A stretch of 64,000 nt of DNA, taken from assembly GCF_014199685.1 (NCBI RefSeq), contig NZ_JACHNZ010000008.1:1-64000 (forward strand), written 5' to 3'. Source of the stretch: Sphingosinicella soli. GTDB lineage: Bacteria > Pseudomonadota > Alphaproteobacteria > Sphingomonadales > Sphingomonadaceae. Position 1 is the first letter of the stretch. Every line of letters starts with the position of its first letter. Positions 20,164 to 28,020 of this stretch are shown piece after piece. Below the pieces are notes generated by a model that saw only the letters and a program-made list of their open reading frames with translations, made no database searches and had not been told where the DNA came from. Position numbers and translations under genes: made by a program.

Positions 20164-20670
20164 TGGACTTGCTTCGGTAAAGTGGAGAGTCATGGCCTCA
20201 GTTGACGGCCCTTCGTTCGAACTGGACGGGGCTGAGGAAGTCGAGCGTCGAGTGTCGGCGGACAGGATTGTAGAAGCCGTCGATGTAGCGGGCAATGGCC
20301 TGTCGGTTTCAGTACGGGTGTAGAAGATCGACCGCCAGATCAGCTCGGAATTCAGCGTCTTGAAGAACGTCTCGACCATGGCATTGAGGCTCCTATATTT
20401 GTCAAGCGACGGCCAGGTAGAGCCAGCCCTCCCGTGTCCAGACATAAGAGATGTCAGCGCCCCACTTCTGATCCGGACCCGTGATCGATGATATTGGGCG
20501 CCACAGGCTAGGCATGCTGGCTGTCAGTGGTCCGTTTGAACCGTCGCTTCTGCCGGGCTTTGATGTCGTTTTCGCGCATCAGTCGTGCGGTCCGTCGCCG
20601 GCCGATCGCGAAGCCCTCGTCCTGCACCTTTCAGACAAGGAAAACTCTCCACTTTTCCGAGGCAAGTCCA
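20164..20670 (-). mobile_element. Decayed IS3-type insertion sequence, internally deleted, both ends intact
   Basis: 507-bp element bounded by 27-bp inverted repeats with only two mismatches: TGGACTTGCTTCGGTAAAGT (continuing GGAGAGT) at 20164-20190, and the inverse at 20644-20670. Inside are pieces of an IS3-type transposase reading leftwards. A complete element would be around 1.2-1.3 kb, so more than half has gone. No target duplication was found (CCT on one side, CAC on the other). It lies between tRNA-Pro and the serine hydrolase. Confidence 0.85.
20198..20643 (-). pseudogene. IS3-family transposase (orfB) remnant
   Basis: Three pieces of one transposase in order. DEGFAIGRRRTARLMRENDI and KARQKRRFKRTTDSQHA, then an in-frame TAG at 20508-20510 where Trp is expected. 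GPDQKWGADISYVWTREGWL up to LAVA, the first catalytic Asp region. After a large deletion near 20390-20402, NAMVETFFKTLNSELIW with the catalytic Glu. A frameshift near 20290-20312 is needed to reach the family end ARYIDGFYNPVRRHSTLDFL and FERRAVN. The middle catalytic Asp segment is missing. It cannot make an active enzyme. Confidence 0.85.
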
Positions 20671-20857
20671 CACTCGCCTGCGCGATCGAAATGGTCTCGC
20701 CGCCGACTTCGAAGCCGACGCGCTCTAAATTCACCGTCACCATCAACCACACAGCGCCCGCCCTGACACGGCGGGCGTTTCGCTTGATGGTGTAGCCCAA
20801 AACGTAACCCAGATTGTCGGTTGGCCGCGTTTGATTTCGTCTAAGTGATTGAAAATA
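20671..20857. other. Non-coding stretch between IS remnant and tRNA-Pro 3' end
   Basis: Holds one stem-loop, CGCCCGCC (20755-20762) / GGCGGGCG (20770-20777) followed by TTT on the plus strand. A minus-strand frame of about 70 residues crosses it (containing VWLMVTVNLERVGFEVGGET) but has no ribosome binding site and ends inside the IS. It could be the start of a gene broken by the IS or the edge of an element inserted at the tRNA. I see nothing that settles this. Confidence 0.4.
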
Positions 20858-20934
20858 TGGTCGGGGAGAGAGGATTCGAACCTCCGGCCCTCTGCTCCCA
20901 AAGCAGATGCGCTACCAGGCTGCGCCACTCCCCG
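20858..20934 (-). tRNA. tRNA-Pro (anticodon UGG)
   Basis: 77 bases on the minus strand with a 7-bp acceptor stem (CGGGGAG/CTCCCCG), D-arm GCGCAGCCTGGTAGCGC, anticodon arm CTGCTTTGGGAGCAG with TGG in the loop, T-loop TTCGAAT, discriminator A and an encoded CCA. It is the only tRNA I found in the window. Confidence 0.95.
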
Positions 20935-20980
20935 ACACGTGCTGCCGTCCATGACGGGGCAACTTCCGCGCGTCAAGGAT

Positions 20981-21625
20981 TTAACTGTAGCGCTGCTCCA
21001 GCCACGGATCGCCGACGTTGTGATAGCCGCGCACTTCCCAGAAGCCGGGCTTGTCCTCGGTGGTGAAGGTGATGCGCTTTACCCACTTGGGGCTTTTCCA
21101 GAAATAGTAGCGCGGAATCACGAGCCTGGCGGGACCGCCGTGTTCGCGGCTTATCGGCTGGCCATCATGGGCATGAGCGACGAGGCAATCCTCTTCGAGG
21201 AAGTGCGCGTAATCGACATTCGTCGTGTAGCCGTCGTAGCTGGTGAAGAGCACGTGCTTCACATCCGCGTGCGGCTTCACGGCATCCGCGATATGGCGCG
21301 TCGTGACGCCGCTCCAGCGATTGTCGTAGCGCGACCACTGGGTGACGCAGTGGATGTCGGACACGTCCTCGCTCTGCGGCTGCGCAAGAAACTGGTCCCA
21401 ATCCCACGTGACGGGGTTTTCGACCGCGCCGTCTATGGCGAGCCGCCAGTCTGCCTTGGGCACATCGGGCTGGATACCAAGATCAAGCACCGGCCAGTTT
21501 TCGACAAGGCGCTGCCCGGGCGGGAGGCGATCCGCGCCGTGCTCGGCGGTCTTGCCGGTCAGCAGGCGCCCGGCGCGCGCCCACGCCTTTTTCGTTTCAA
21601 CCAGTTTTTCCCGGAACCCGTCCAT
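20981..21625 (-). CDS. Sulfite-oxidase-like molybdopterin oxidoreductase (YuiH type)
   Basis: 214-residue soluble molybdoenzyme-fold protein. [20 protein letters not shown], then [16 protein letters not shown] with Cys93 as the expected molybdenum ligand, and a C-terminal [20 protein letters not shown] match the sulfite oxidase core. There is no Tat signal, heme domain or dimerisation domain, so it belongs to the short cytoplasmic YuiH-like group whose substrate is unknown. I start at 21625 (GGGAG upstream) and not at 21649. It overlaps the end of the DUF2062 gene by 29 bases and is the last gene of the dapA operon. Confidence 0.85.
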   Translation of the reverse strand: MDGFREKLVETKKAWARAGRLLTGKTAEHGADRLPPGQRLVENWPVLDLGIQPDVPKADWRLAIDGAVENPVTWDWDQFLAQPQSEDVSDIHCVTQWSRYDNRWSGVTTRHIADAVKPHADVKHVLFTSYDGYTTNVDYAHFLEEDCLVAHAHDGQPISREHGGPARLVIPRYYFWKSPKWVKRITFTTEDKPGFWEVRGYHNVGDPWLEQRYS

Positions 21626-22172
21626 CGCCGTCTCCCGCTCGCCGTGCATCCCGCTTCCGGCGGATTTCCATGCGCTGATGAATCCACAGCCGCCAGATCA
21701 GATGGATGCCCAAATACCCGATCACCGCACCCAGCGTCGCGATCACGAAAAGCCCGATCGCGAGCGGCAGCGGCGCATTGGTGACGACCACCATCAGATC
21801 TTCGGCCCAGTGGTCTGCGGTCATGTTCGCAAGCAGTCCGCCATCCTGCCTGTTCAGCAACCAGGCACCGATCTGGTACGCGCCGATGGCGATGAACGGC
21901 GTCGTCAGCGGGTTCGAGATGAACGTAACGAACGCGGCAACGGCAAGGTTGGCGCGGCAGGGCACCGCAAAGAGCGCAGCGGCGGGGGCCTGCGCGAAGG
22001 GTATGGACAGGCCGAAGAACATCCCGAGGGCAACGCCGCGCGCCACCGATTTCCGGTTGAAGTGCCAGATAACGGGATTGCCGATGGTATTGGCGAAGGG
22101 CCGCATCCAGCGGTTGCCCAGCATCGCCTCTCGCGAGGGGTGCTTTTCCTTCAGCCATTTGATGAACCGCAT
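21597..22172 (-). CDS. DUF2062 membrane protein
   Basis: 191 residues. [27 protein letters not shown] and [18 protein letters not shown] are the DUF2062 signature hairpin, and two further membrane helices lie near 90-115 and 135-160; the basic C-terminus is cytoplasmic. The domain is sometimes fused to glycosyltransferases, but its function is not known. It begins nine bases after smpB ends and overlaps the oxidoreductase gene that follows. Confidence 0.85.
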   Translation of the reverse strand: MRFIKWLKEKHPSREAMLGNRWMRPFANTIGNPVIWHFNRKSVARGVALGMFFGLSIPFAQAPAAALFAVPCRANLAVAAFVTFISNPLTTPFIAIGAYQIGAWLLNRQDGGLLANMTADHWAEDLMVVVTNAPLPLAIGLFVIATLGAVIGYLGIHLIWRLWIHQRMEIRRKRDARRAGDGDGRVPGKTG

Positions 22173-22181
22173 TCAAAAACC

Positions 22182-22667
22182 CTAACCGCGATCTCTTAAG
22201 ATTCGCGCCTGATCGCGCTTCCAGTCACGGTCGCGCTCGGTCGCCCGCTTGTCGTGCAGCTTCTTGCCTTTGGCCAGTGCCAGTTCGACCTTCGCACGAC
22301 CCCGTTCGTTGAAATATATGGAGAGGGGCACCAATGTCATCCCCTGACGGGCGACGGCACCGTGCAGCTTGGCGATTTCGCGGCTGTGGAGCAGCAGCTT
22401 GCGGGGTCGCCGGGGTTCGTGATTGAAGCGGTTGCCGTGGCTGAATTCCGGGATGTTGGCGTTGATGAGCCACACTTCCTCGGCGTTAACCTCGGCATAG
22501 GACTCCGCGATCGTGCCCTCTCCGAAACGCAGGGACTTCACCTCCGTACCGGTAAGGGCGATGCCGGCCTCGAAAACGTCTTCTATCGCGTATTCATAGC
22601 GGGCCTTGCGGTTTTCAGCGACGGTCTTGACCTTGCTGAAGCTCCCCGCCCGTTGCGGACGCGCCAT
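22182..22667 (-). CDS. smpB: SsrA-binding protein SmpB
   Basis: 161-residue partner of tmRNA in ribosome rescue. The OB-fold core is clear: [44 protein letters not shown], and [18 protein letters not shown]. The C-terminal basic tail [20 protein letters not shown], which threads into the mRNA channel, is intact. The ATG overlaps the dapA stop by one base (TGATG), so the two are translationally coupled. The tmRNA gene itself is not in the window. Confidence 0.96.
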   Translation of the reverse strand: MARPQRAGSFSKVKTVAENRKARYEYAIEDVFEAGIALTGTEVKSLRFGEGTIAESYAEVNAEEVWLINANIPEFSHGNRFNHEPRRPRKLLLHSREIAKLHGAVARQGMTLVPLSIYFNERGRAKVELALAKGKKLHDKRATERDRDWKRDQARILRDRG

Positions 22668-23548
22668 CAACCGATCCCGGCGTGTGCCATTGCAGCATCC
22701 ACGATGTGGCGGGCCGCCTCTCCGGCGGGGACCATCGGCAAACGCAGCTCTTCCTTCAATTTGCCGAGCTTCGACAGCGCATATTTCGCGGGCCCGGGGC
22801 TTGCATCGGAGAAGAGGCCGGCGTGGAGCGGGTAAAGCCGGTCCTGAAGTGCAAGCGCGTCGTCCCAGCGCTTTTCGAGGCACGCGGTCTGGAAATCGGC
22901 ACACAGGCGCGGCGCGACGTTCGCCGTCACCGATATGCAGCCGTGCCCGCCCGACACCATGATGCCCAGCGTCATGTCGTCGTTGCCCGAAAGCTGGATG
23001 AAGTCCGTGCCGCACGAGAGGCGCTGCTCGGAAATCCGCTGGATCAGGCCGGTTGCGTCCTTCACCCCGACGATGTTCGGGATTTCGGAAAGCCGCTTCA
23101 TCGTCGCGGGGGCGATATCGACAACGCTCCGCCCGGGAATGTTATAGAGGATGATCGGCAGGCTGGTCGCATCGGCGATGGCCTTGAAGTGCTGATACAG
23201 GCCTTCCTGGTTCGGCTTGTTGTAGTAGGGGCTGACGACAAGCGCCGCGTCCGCACCGGCTTTCTCGGCGTGGCGGGCGTGCGAAACGGCGCAAGCCGTA
23301 TCGTTGGAGCCGCAGCCTGCGATCACCGGCACGCGGCCCGCGGCGGCCTTGATGCAGGCGGCGATCACGGCGTTGTGCTCGTCGATCGTCATCGTCGCCG
23401 ATTCGCCGGTGGTTCCGCAGGGCACGAGTCCGGTGCTGCCTTCGGTGATCTGCCAGTCCACGAAAGCCTCGAACGTCGCAAAATCCACCGACCCATCGCG
23501 GAACGGGGTGACAAGTGCCGGAATGGAACCGTAGAATCTCGCTGTCAT
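22667..23548 (-). CDS. dapA: 4-hydroxy-tetrahydrodipicolinate synthase
   Basis: Condenses pyruvate with aspartate semialdehyde in lysine and peptidoglycan (diaminopimelate) synthesis. It has 293 residues. Active-site features are visible: PCGTTGES with Thr46-Thr47, Tyr135 in LYNIPGR, and Schiff-base Lys163 in VGVKDATG. It is the first gene of a minus-strand operon with smpB, a DUF2062 gene and the sulfite-oxidase-like gene, and is divergent from the transglycosylase gene. Confidence 0.96.
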   Translation of the reverse strand: MTARFYGSIPALVTPFRDGSVDFATFEAFVDWQITEGSTGLVPCGTTGESATMTIDEHNAVIAACIKAAAGRVPVIAGCGSNDTACAVSHARHAEKAGADAALVVSPYYNKPNQEGLYQHFKAIADATSLPIILYNIPGRSVVDIAPATMKRLSEIPNIVGVKDATGLIQRISEQRLSCGTDFIQLSGNDDMTLGIMVSGGHGCISVTANVAPRLCADFQTACLEKRWDDALALQDRLYPLHAGLFSDASPGPAKYALSKLGKLKEELRLPMVPAGEAARHIVDAAMAHAGIG

Positions 23549-23649
23549 GTTGCTCTCGCCCGTTGCCTCCTCGCCTACCTTTGCTGCACCCTTGCATGCA
23601 CCGGCGGCGATCGGCCTGTTTGTGGCGTCATAGGAGGCTCAGAAAGTCC

Positions 23650-25704
23650 GTGTCCAGTCTTACCAGCGTTCTTCTGCGATTTGCCCTGCTTTCCGCCGCC
23701 GCTCTGGGCGCGCCGCCCGCAAGCGCCCAGTCTCGTCCCGATACGAGCGCGCTGAAAGCGGGACTGGAAGCGCAGGCGCGCAGAGAGTTCCGCCCCGTCC
23801 CGGCGATCGCCAGCAATGCATCGGTCTCCCAGAAGCTGCTCGTCTGGGACAGGCTGCGGCGACCGGAGTACACGGCGACGTTTTCCGAGCTTTCGGACTT
23901 TCTGCGCGGCAACGCGGATTGGCCGGGCACCGACGACCTGCGCCGACGCGCCGAAGGCACCATCACCGATACGACGCCGATGGCCGCCCGGCTGACGTTC
24001 TTCCGCGTGTTTCTGCCGCTTTCGGGTATTGGCCGCTATCGTCATGCGGAAGCCTTGAAGGCCGCGGGCATGACCAACGCCGCCAATACGGAAGCGAAGC
24101 AGGCCTGGCGCATCGGCGGCATCGGACCCGCACTTGAAAACGGATTTCTGGCGGCATTCGGCGGCATTCTGAGCCGCGACGATCACGTTTTCCGCATCGA
24201 CCGTCTGCTCTGGCAGGGTGATCTGGCGACCGCGACCCGGATGCTGCCGTTTCTGGCGGGCAGCGACCGCACACTGGCGGAAGCCCGCATCGCGCTCCAG
24301 CGCGCCGCCGCCGCAAGAGGCGCAGCCTCGGCACCTGCAGCGGTCGATGCAAATCTGGCACTGGGCAAGATAGGCACCGGCTTCGAAAACAATCCCGGCC
24401 TTCTCGCGGATCGCAGCGCTTTCCTGCGCGCCAGCGGCAACAGCCTCGCGGCGCGCCAGCTTCTCGCGCGCGCCGCGATTACGCCCGGCAGCGCGGGAGA
24501 CCGCAATGCCTGGATGACCGAGGTTCTTTCAGCCGCCCGCGGCGCGGTGAACGACAATCAGCACAGCCTGGCGTTCGAGATTGCCCACAATCACGGCGGC
24601 TTTGCCTTCGACCGCGCGCTCACCAGCTACAGCGCGGCCGAGCGCGACACGTTCACCAGCCTCGAATGGCTCGCGGGCTGGACAGCGCTCCACAAGCTGA
24701 ACCGGGCGCGCGACGCCGTTCGCCATTTCGAAAACTTCGCGGCGGCAGCACAGTTTTCCGGCACGCGCTCGCGCGGACATTACTGGGCAGCGCGTGCCGC
24801 AGAGGCGGCAGGGCTCACCATAGACGCGAATCGCAACCTCGAGACCGCGTCGCGCTTCCCCCTCACCTTCTACGGTCAACTGGCCGCCGAACGGCTCGGG
24901 CGTCCGCTGGCGATCCCGGCGACCGCAGACCCCGCCGTACCGTCAGCCGAACGCCAGACCTTCGCGGCGGATGACCGCGTCGAGGCGGCGCGGCTTCTCG
25001 GCATGGTCGGCGACCGGGGCAAGCAGACGCTGTTTCTGAAAACACTTGCGGATGGCGCGAAAACCTCCGCCAGAGAATATCTCGTCAGCGAACTCTCGCA
25101 GCAACTCGGCCGCGCCGACTATGCGCTGATCGCGAGCCGGGGCGAACTGGTGGACGGGCCTCCCGCCATCCTCCGCTTTGCCTACCCGCAACTGCCGGTC
25201 GGCGGCGTGCTGATGAACAACTGGACGATGATCCATGCGATCACCCGCCAGGAAAGCCGCTTCGATCCGACCGCCATCAGTCGCGCAGGCGCGCGCGGGC
25301 TGATGCAGTTGATGCCGGGCACGGCGCGCGAGACGGCGGGAAAGATGGGCATGAGCTACCGGCCCGAAGCGTTGCTCGGCGACCCCAACTACAACGTCCA
25401 GCTCGGATCGACCTACTATCTCAACCTCGTCGACCAGTGGGGCGGCAACCATATGCTGGCGATCGCATCTTATAATGCAGGCGCGGGCAACGTCCGCAAA
25501 TGGATCAATGCGAACGGCGACCCGCGGCTGCCGAGCGTCGATGCGGTGCGCTGGGTGGAGGAGATTCCCTTCATGGAGACACGCGGCTACGTGCGCGCCG
25601 TGCTGGAAAACGCGGTCGTTTACGACCGGCTGAGCCCCGCGCGGGCGGGCCAGCCTTCCACCAACACGCTGTCGGCGTGGATGGGCAAGAACAGGCCGGG
25701 CTGA
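23650..25704 (+). CDS. Soluble lytic murein transglycosylase
   Basis: 684-residue periplasmic enzyme that cleaves peptidoglycan glycan strands. Start chosen at GTG 23650, which gives a good signal peptide (VSSLTSVLLRFALLSAAALG, cleavage after ASAQ), with GGAGG about 14 bases upstream. A long alpha-superhelical U-domain fills residues 60-500. The SLT catalytic domain follows, with Glu535 in AITRQESRFDPTA, then RGLMQLMPGTARE and ASYNAGAGNVRKW. This is the Slt70 architecture. greB starts five bases after the stop. Confidence 0.93.
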   Translation: MSSLTSVLLRFALLSAAALGAPPASAQSRPDTSALKAGLEAQARREFRPVPAIASNASVSQKLLVWDRLRRPEYTATFSELSDFLRGNADWPGTDDLRRRAEGTITDTTPMAARLTFFRVFLPLSGIGRYRHAEALKAAGMTNAANTEAKQAWRIGGIGPALENGFLAAFGGILSRDDHVFRIDRLLWQGDLATATRMLPFLAGSDRTLAEARIALQRAAAARGAASAPAAVDANLALGKIGTGFENNPGLLADRSAFLRASGNSLAARQLLARAAITPGSAGDRNAWMTEVLSAARGAVNDNQHSLAFEIAHNHGGFAFDRALTSYSAAERDTFTSLEWLAGWTALHKLNRARDAVRHFENFAAAAQFSGTRSRGHYWAARAAEAAGLTIDANRNLETASRFPLTFYGQLAAERLGRPLAIPATADPAVPSAERQTFAADDRVEAARLLGMVGDRGKQTLFLKTLADGAKTSAREYLVSELSQQLGRADYALIASRGELVDGPPAILRFAYPQLPVGGVLMNNWTMIHAITRQESRFDPTAISRAGARGLMQLMPGTARETAGKMGMSYRPEALLGDPNYNVQLGSTYYLNLVDQWGGNHMLAIASYNAGAGNVRKWINANGDPRLPSVDAVRWVEEIPFMETRGYVRAVLENAVVYDRLSPARAGQPSTNTLSAWMGKNRPG

Positions 25705-25708
25705 GCCG

Positions 25709-26227
25709 ATGGCGGACACCCTCAATTACATCACGCCTGCGGGCATGAAGGCCATGATCGAGGCGCACCGGGCCCTGTTCGAGGTCGAGCGTCCGAAGAT
25801 CGTGGAGATCGTCTCGTGGGCGGCCGGCAACGGCGATCGTTCCGAAAACGGCGACTATATCTACGGCCGCAAGCGTCTGCGCGAAATCGACCGGGAACTC
25901 ACCCGCATTTCAAAGCGGCTGAAGAACGCCCGTGTCGTCGATCCGGCCAAACAGCCCGACAAGGCCCGCGTGTTCTTCGGCGCCACCGTGACCGTCGCCG
26001 ACGAGGACGACCGGCAGCGCACGGTCACCATCGTCGGCGAAGATGAAACGGACACGCCGCGCGGCCACATCTCGTGGCGCGCGCCGCTCGCCATCGCTCT
26101 GAAAGGCGCGGGCGTAGGCGATCTCCGCACTGTCCGCCTGCCGAGCGGTTTGCAGGAACTGGAGATCGTTTCGATCGCCTACCCTACAGCAAGCTGCGTG
26201 ATTTCAGACTCACGCAGCTTGCTGTAG
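25709..26227 (+). CDS. greB: Transcription elongation factor GreB
   Basis: 172 residues. The N-terminal coiled-coil hairpin carries the acidic tip (SENGDYIYGRKRLREID, Asp and Glu that stimulate RNA cleavage in backtracked polymerase). The C-terminal FKBP-like domain runs from VFFGATVTVADED through RGHISWRAPLAIALKGAGVGD. The YIYGRKRL motif indicates GreB over GreA. The last 12-15 residues (PTASCVISDSRSLL) are not family-like. They and the stop codon are encoded by a 19-bp perfect palindrome. It is probably co-transcribed with the transglycosylase gene. Confidence 0.93.
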   Translation: MADTLNYITPAGMKAMIEAHRALFEVERPKIVEIVSWAAGNGDRSENGDYIYGRKRLREIDRELTRISKRLKNARVVDPAKQPDKARVFFGATVTVADEDDRQRTVTIVGEDETDTPRGHISWRAPLAIALKGAGVGDLRTVRLPSGLQELEIVSIAYPTASCVISDSRSLL

Positions 26228-26228
26228 G
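26183..26228. repeat. 19-bp perfect inverted repeat forming the end of greB
   Basis: CCTACAGCAAGCTGCGTGA (26183-26201), loop TTTCAGAC, and TCACGCAGCTTGCTGTAGG (26210-26228), with no mismatch. The greB stop codon (26225-26227) lies in the right arm. No T-run follows. The stem is longer than typical terminators and could be an inserted palindromic repeat. Confidence 0.9.
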
Positions 26229-26239
26229 TCTCTGTTGAC

Positions 26240-26283
26240 GCATCGTGCGGAAAGCCGGTTCCCACGTTTCCGCACGATGCTTT
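26240..26283. terminator. Bidirectional terminator between greB and the charged secreted protein gene
   Basis: GCATCGTGCGGAAA (26240-26253) pairs perfectly with TTTCCGCACGATGC (26267-26280), followed by TTT on the plus strand. It sits between two convergent stops and touches the stop codon of the minus-strand gene. Confidence 0.75.
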
Positions 26284-27151
26284 AGCGGTTGAAGCTGTAG
26301 CGGTACTCGTCGCGCAGTTCCTCGACGCCGAACCGGATCTCGCCGTCATTCAGGCGGCGGTTGCGGTCTGCGAGGCGGGCGAATTCCCTGTTCGCTGTGC
26401 GCGCCTCGTCCTTTGAAAGCTGGCCGTTGCGGTTGCGGTCGAAGTTCCACATCACCCAGTGCTTGGCTGCGGGATCCTGCCGAAGCCACGGGTCAAGCGT
26501 GGCCCAGCCGCTGCCGTACTGCGATCCGTAGAAGCCGTAGCCGGGCCGATACCACGAGTTGTAATCATAGTGTCCGTGGTAGCGGTTGTCGAAATAGAAG
26601 CTATTGGAACCCCACCAATGCGGCCTGTAGTGGTAGGTCGGGCTCGGTCGCACGATCACGACGGGGCGACGATTGTTGTCGCGCCAGCGGTCGCGGTCCC
26701 GATCTCTATCGCGGTCGCGCCAGTCATCATTGCGATCCCGGTCGCGATTGCGATCCCAGTTGCGATTGTCGCTTCGATCGCGGTTCTTGTCCCAGTCGCC
26801 GCGATTGTTGTCGCCGCGCGGATTGTCGCGACCGATCACGCCGTTCATACGCTGTTGCACGGCTTCGGTTCGCTGCCGCGTTTCCATGCGCGACGTGTTC
26901 GGCTGAGGTCTCTCGATTCGAGCCTCCGGCCTGCGCTCGGGAGGGGCAACGCGCTGCTGCGGCGGCGTGGTTTGCGGCCTTGCCTCGGGCACACGCTGCC
27001 TGGCTTCAGGCGCGCGCGGGGCGTCGCGGTTGACCTGCATTCCGCGTTCGCGCTGCGGACGTTCGCGATCGCGATCCTGCGCCGCTGCCGGCAGGGCAAG
27101 CAACGCCGCAACCAGCGTTCCCGCCATCAAACCTGTTTTCTGAACACGCAT
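26282..27151 (-). CDS. Exported Arg/Asp/Asn-rich low-complexity protein with EF-hand-like motif
   Basis: 289 residues. ATG 27151 has GGAG nine bases upstream and opens a signal peptide (MRVQKTGLMAGTLVAALLAL, cleaved near AAAQ). Residues about 20-110 are Arg/Pro/Glu-rich. Residues about 110-165 are an Asp/Arg/Asn-rich tract with many DR repeats (for example NRDRDRNDDWRDRDRDRDRD). A Tyr/Trp/Gly-rich segment (YHGHYDYNSWYRPGYGFYG) follows, and the end carries NFDRNRNGQLSKDEAR, an EF-hand-like calcium loop. It resembles RcnB-like or EF-hand periplasmic proteins only loosely. Function unknown. Confidence 0.75.
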   Translation of the reverse strand: MRVQKTGLMAGTLVAALLALPAAAQDRDRERPQRERGMQVNRDAPRAPEARQRVPEARPQTTPPQQRVAPPERRPEARIERPQPNTSRMETRQRTEAVQQRMNGVIGRDNPRGDNNRGDWDKNRDRSDNRNWDRNRDRDRNDDWRDRDRDRDRDRWRDNNRRPVVIVRPSPTYHYRPHWWGSNSFYFDNRYHGHYDYNSWYRPGYGFYGSQYGSGWATLDPWLRQDPAAKHWVMWNFDRNRNGQLSKDEARTANREFARLADRNRRLNDGEIRFGVEELRDEYRYSFNR

Positions 27152-27221
27152 TTCGAGCACTCCTGACCCAAGTGCTAACACAATTGCGCCCGGCACGTTG
27201 AACCGTGTCTGAAGGCCCGTG

Positions 27222-28016
27222 TTAGCCGAGGTTCAGCTTCTTGCCGAATGCAGCCCTCGCCGACTTCACGATATCCGCCGAAAGCGGGGGCGGCGACAGG
27301 TCTAGCCCCTCGGACAGCCGATCGGCAACGAGGTTCAGCGCGGCGATGCGCGCTGACTTCTTGTGCTCGCCGTCGATGATCGTCCACGGTGCATGGGGCG
27401 TATGCGTGCGGGCGAACATGTCTTCGGCGGCTTCCACATAGGCATCGCGCTTCAGCCGGTTGCGGAAGTCCTCGGGCGAAACCTTCCAGCGCTTCGCGGG
27501 TGCTTCCAGGCGCTCGACCAGCCGCTCGTCCTGCTCTTTCTGGCTGACCGTGAAGAACAGCTTGATGAGTACCGCCCCGTCATCGACGAGCATCTTCTCG
27601 AAGGCGTTGATCTCGTCGTAGGCGCGGCGCCATTCGGCTTCGCTCGCGAAGCCCTCCACCCGCTCGACGAGCACGCGACCGTACCAGGTGCGGTCGAAAA
27701 TATTCACTTCGCCGTGCGAGGGCAGCTTCTGCCAGAAGCGCCAGAGATAATGGTGCGCTTTCTCCTCGGCATCGGGCGCCTTGATCGGCTGCACGTCGTA
27801 AAAGCGCGGATCCCACGGCGCCGTCAGACGCTGGATGAAACCGCCCTTCCCCGCAGCGTCCAGACCCTCAACGGCCACGACGGCGCGGCGGCGGCGGCCG
27901 ATGCAACTCGCCTGTACCGCCGCGAGCCGATCCTGCACCGTCTTCAGCGCCGCGTCGTAGCGGCCGTTCGATACCTTTTCGAGCGGCGGCAGGCGGTGCA
28001 GCGACGGCGGTTTCAT
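27222..28016 (-). CDS. Polyphosphate kinase 2 family protein
   Basis: 264 residues with the PPK2 P-loop fold: Walker A GLDAAGKGGF (residues 51-60), the lid-type segment RFYDVQPIKAPDAEE, and Walker B region FDRTWYGRVLVERVEG (Asp108, Arg109). PPK2 enzymes phosphorylate nucleotides using polyphosphate, or the reverse; this single-domain form fits the class I/III group that makes NDP and NTP, but the class cannot be fixed by eye. It begins four bases after aspS ends and is presumably co-transcribed with it. PPX and PPK1 genes lie 3-8 kb away. Confidence 0.9.
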   Translation of the reverse strand: MKPPSLHRLPPLEKVSNGRYDAALKTVQDRLAAVQASCIGRRRRAVVAVEGLDAAGKGGFIQRLTAPWDPRFYDVQPIKAPDAEEKAHHYLWRFWQKLPSHGEVNIFDRTWYGRVLVERVEGFASEAEWRRAYDEINAFEKMLVDDGAVLIKLFFTVSQKEQDERLVERLEAPAKRWKVSPEDFRNRLKRDAYVEAAEDMFARTHTPHAPWTIIDGEHKKSARIAALNLVADRLSEGLDLSPPPLSADIVKSARAAFGKKLNLG

Positions 28017-28020
28017 GGGC

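Noticed and set aside
18586-20445. Single 619-residue protein joining transposase pieces and beta-lactamase
   Set aside because: The extension beyond 20067 is translated IS remnant ahead of a proper signal peptide with its own ribosome binding site, so it is not one protein.
20671-20857. Integrase or attachment site of an element at tRNA-Pro
   Set aside because: No integrase, and no second copy of the tRNA 3' end was found in the neighbouring sequence. Proximity to the IS remnant is not enough.
26680-26800. Repeats resembling a CRISPR array (gcgatcgcg / tcgcggtcg units)
   Set aside because: They are short, irregular and in frame with a DR-rich coding region, with no conserved repeat-spacer spacing and no cas genes.
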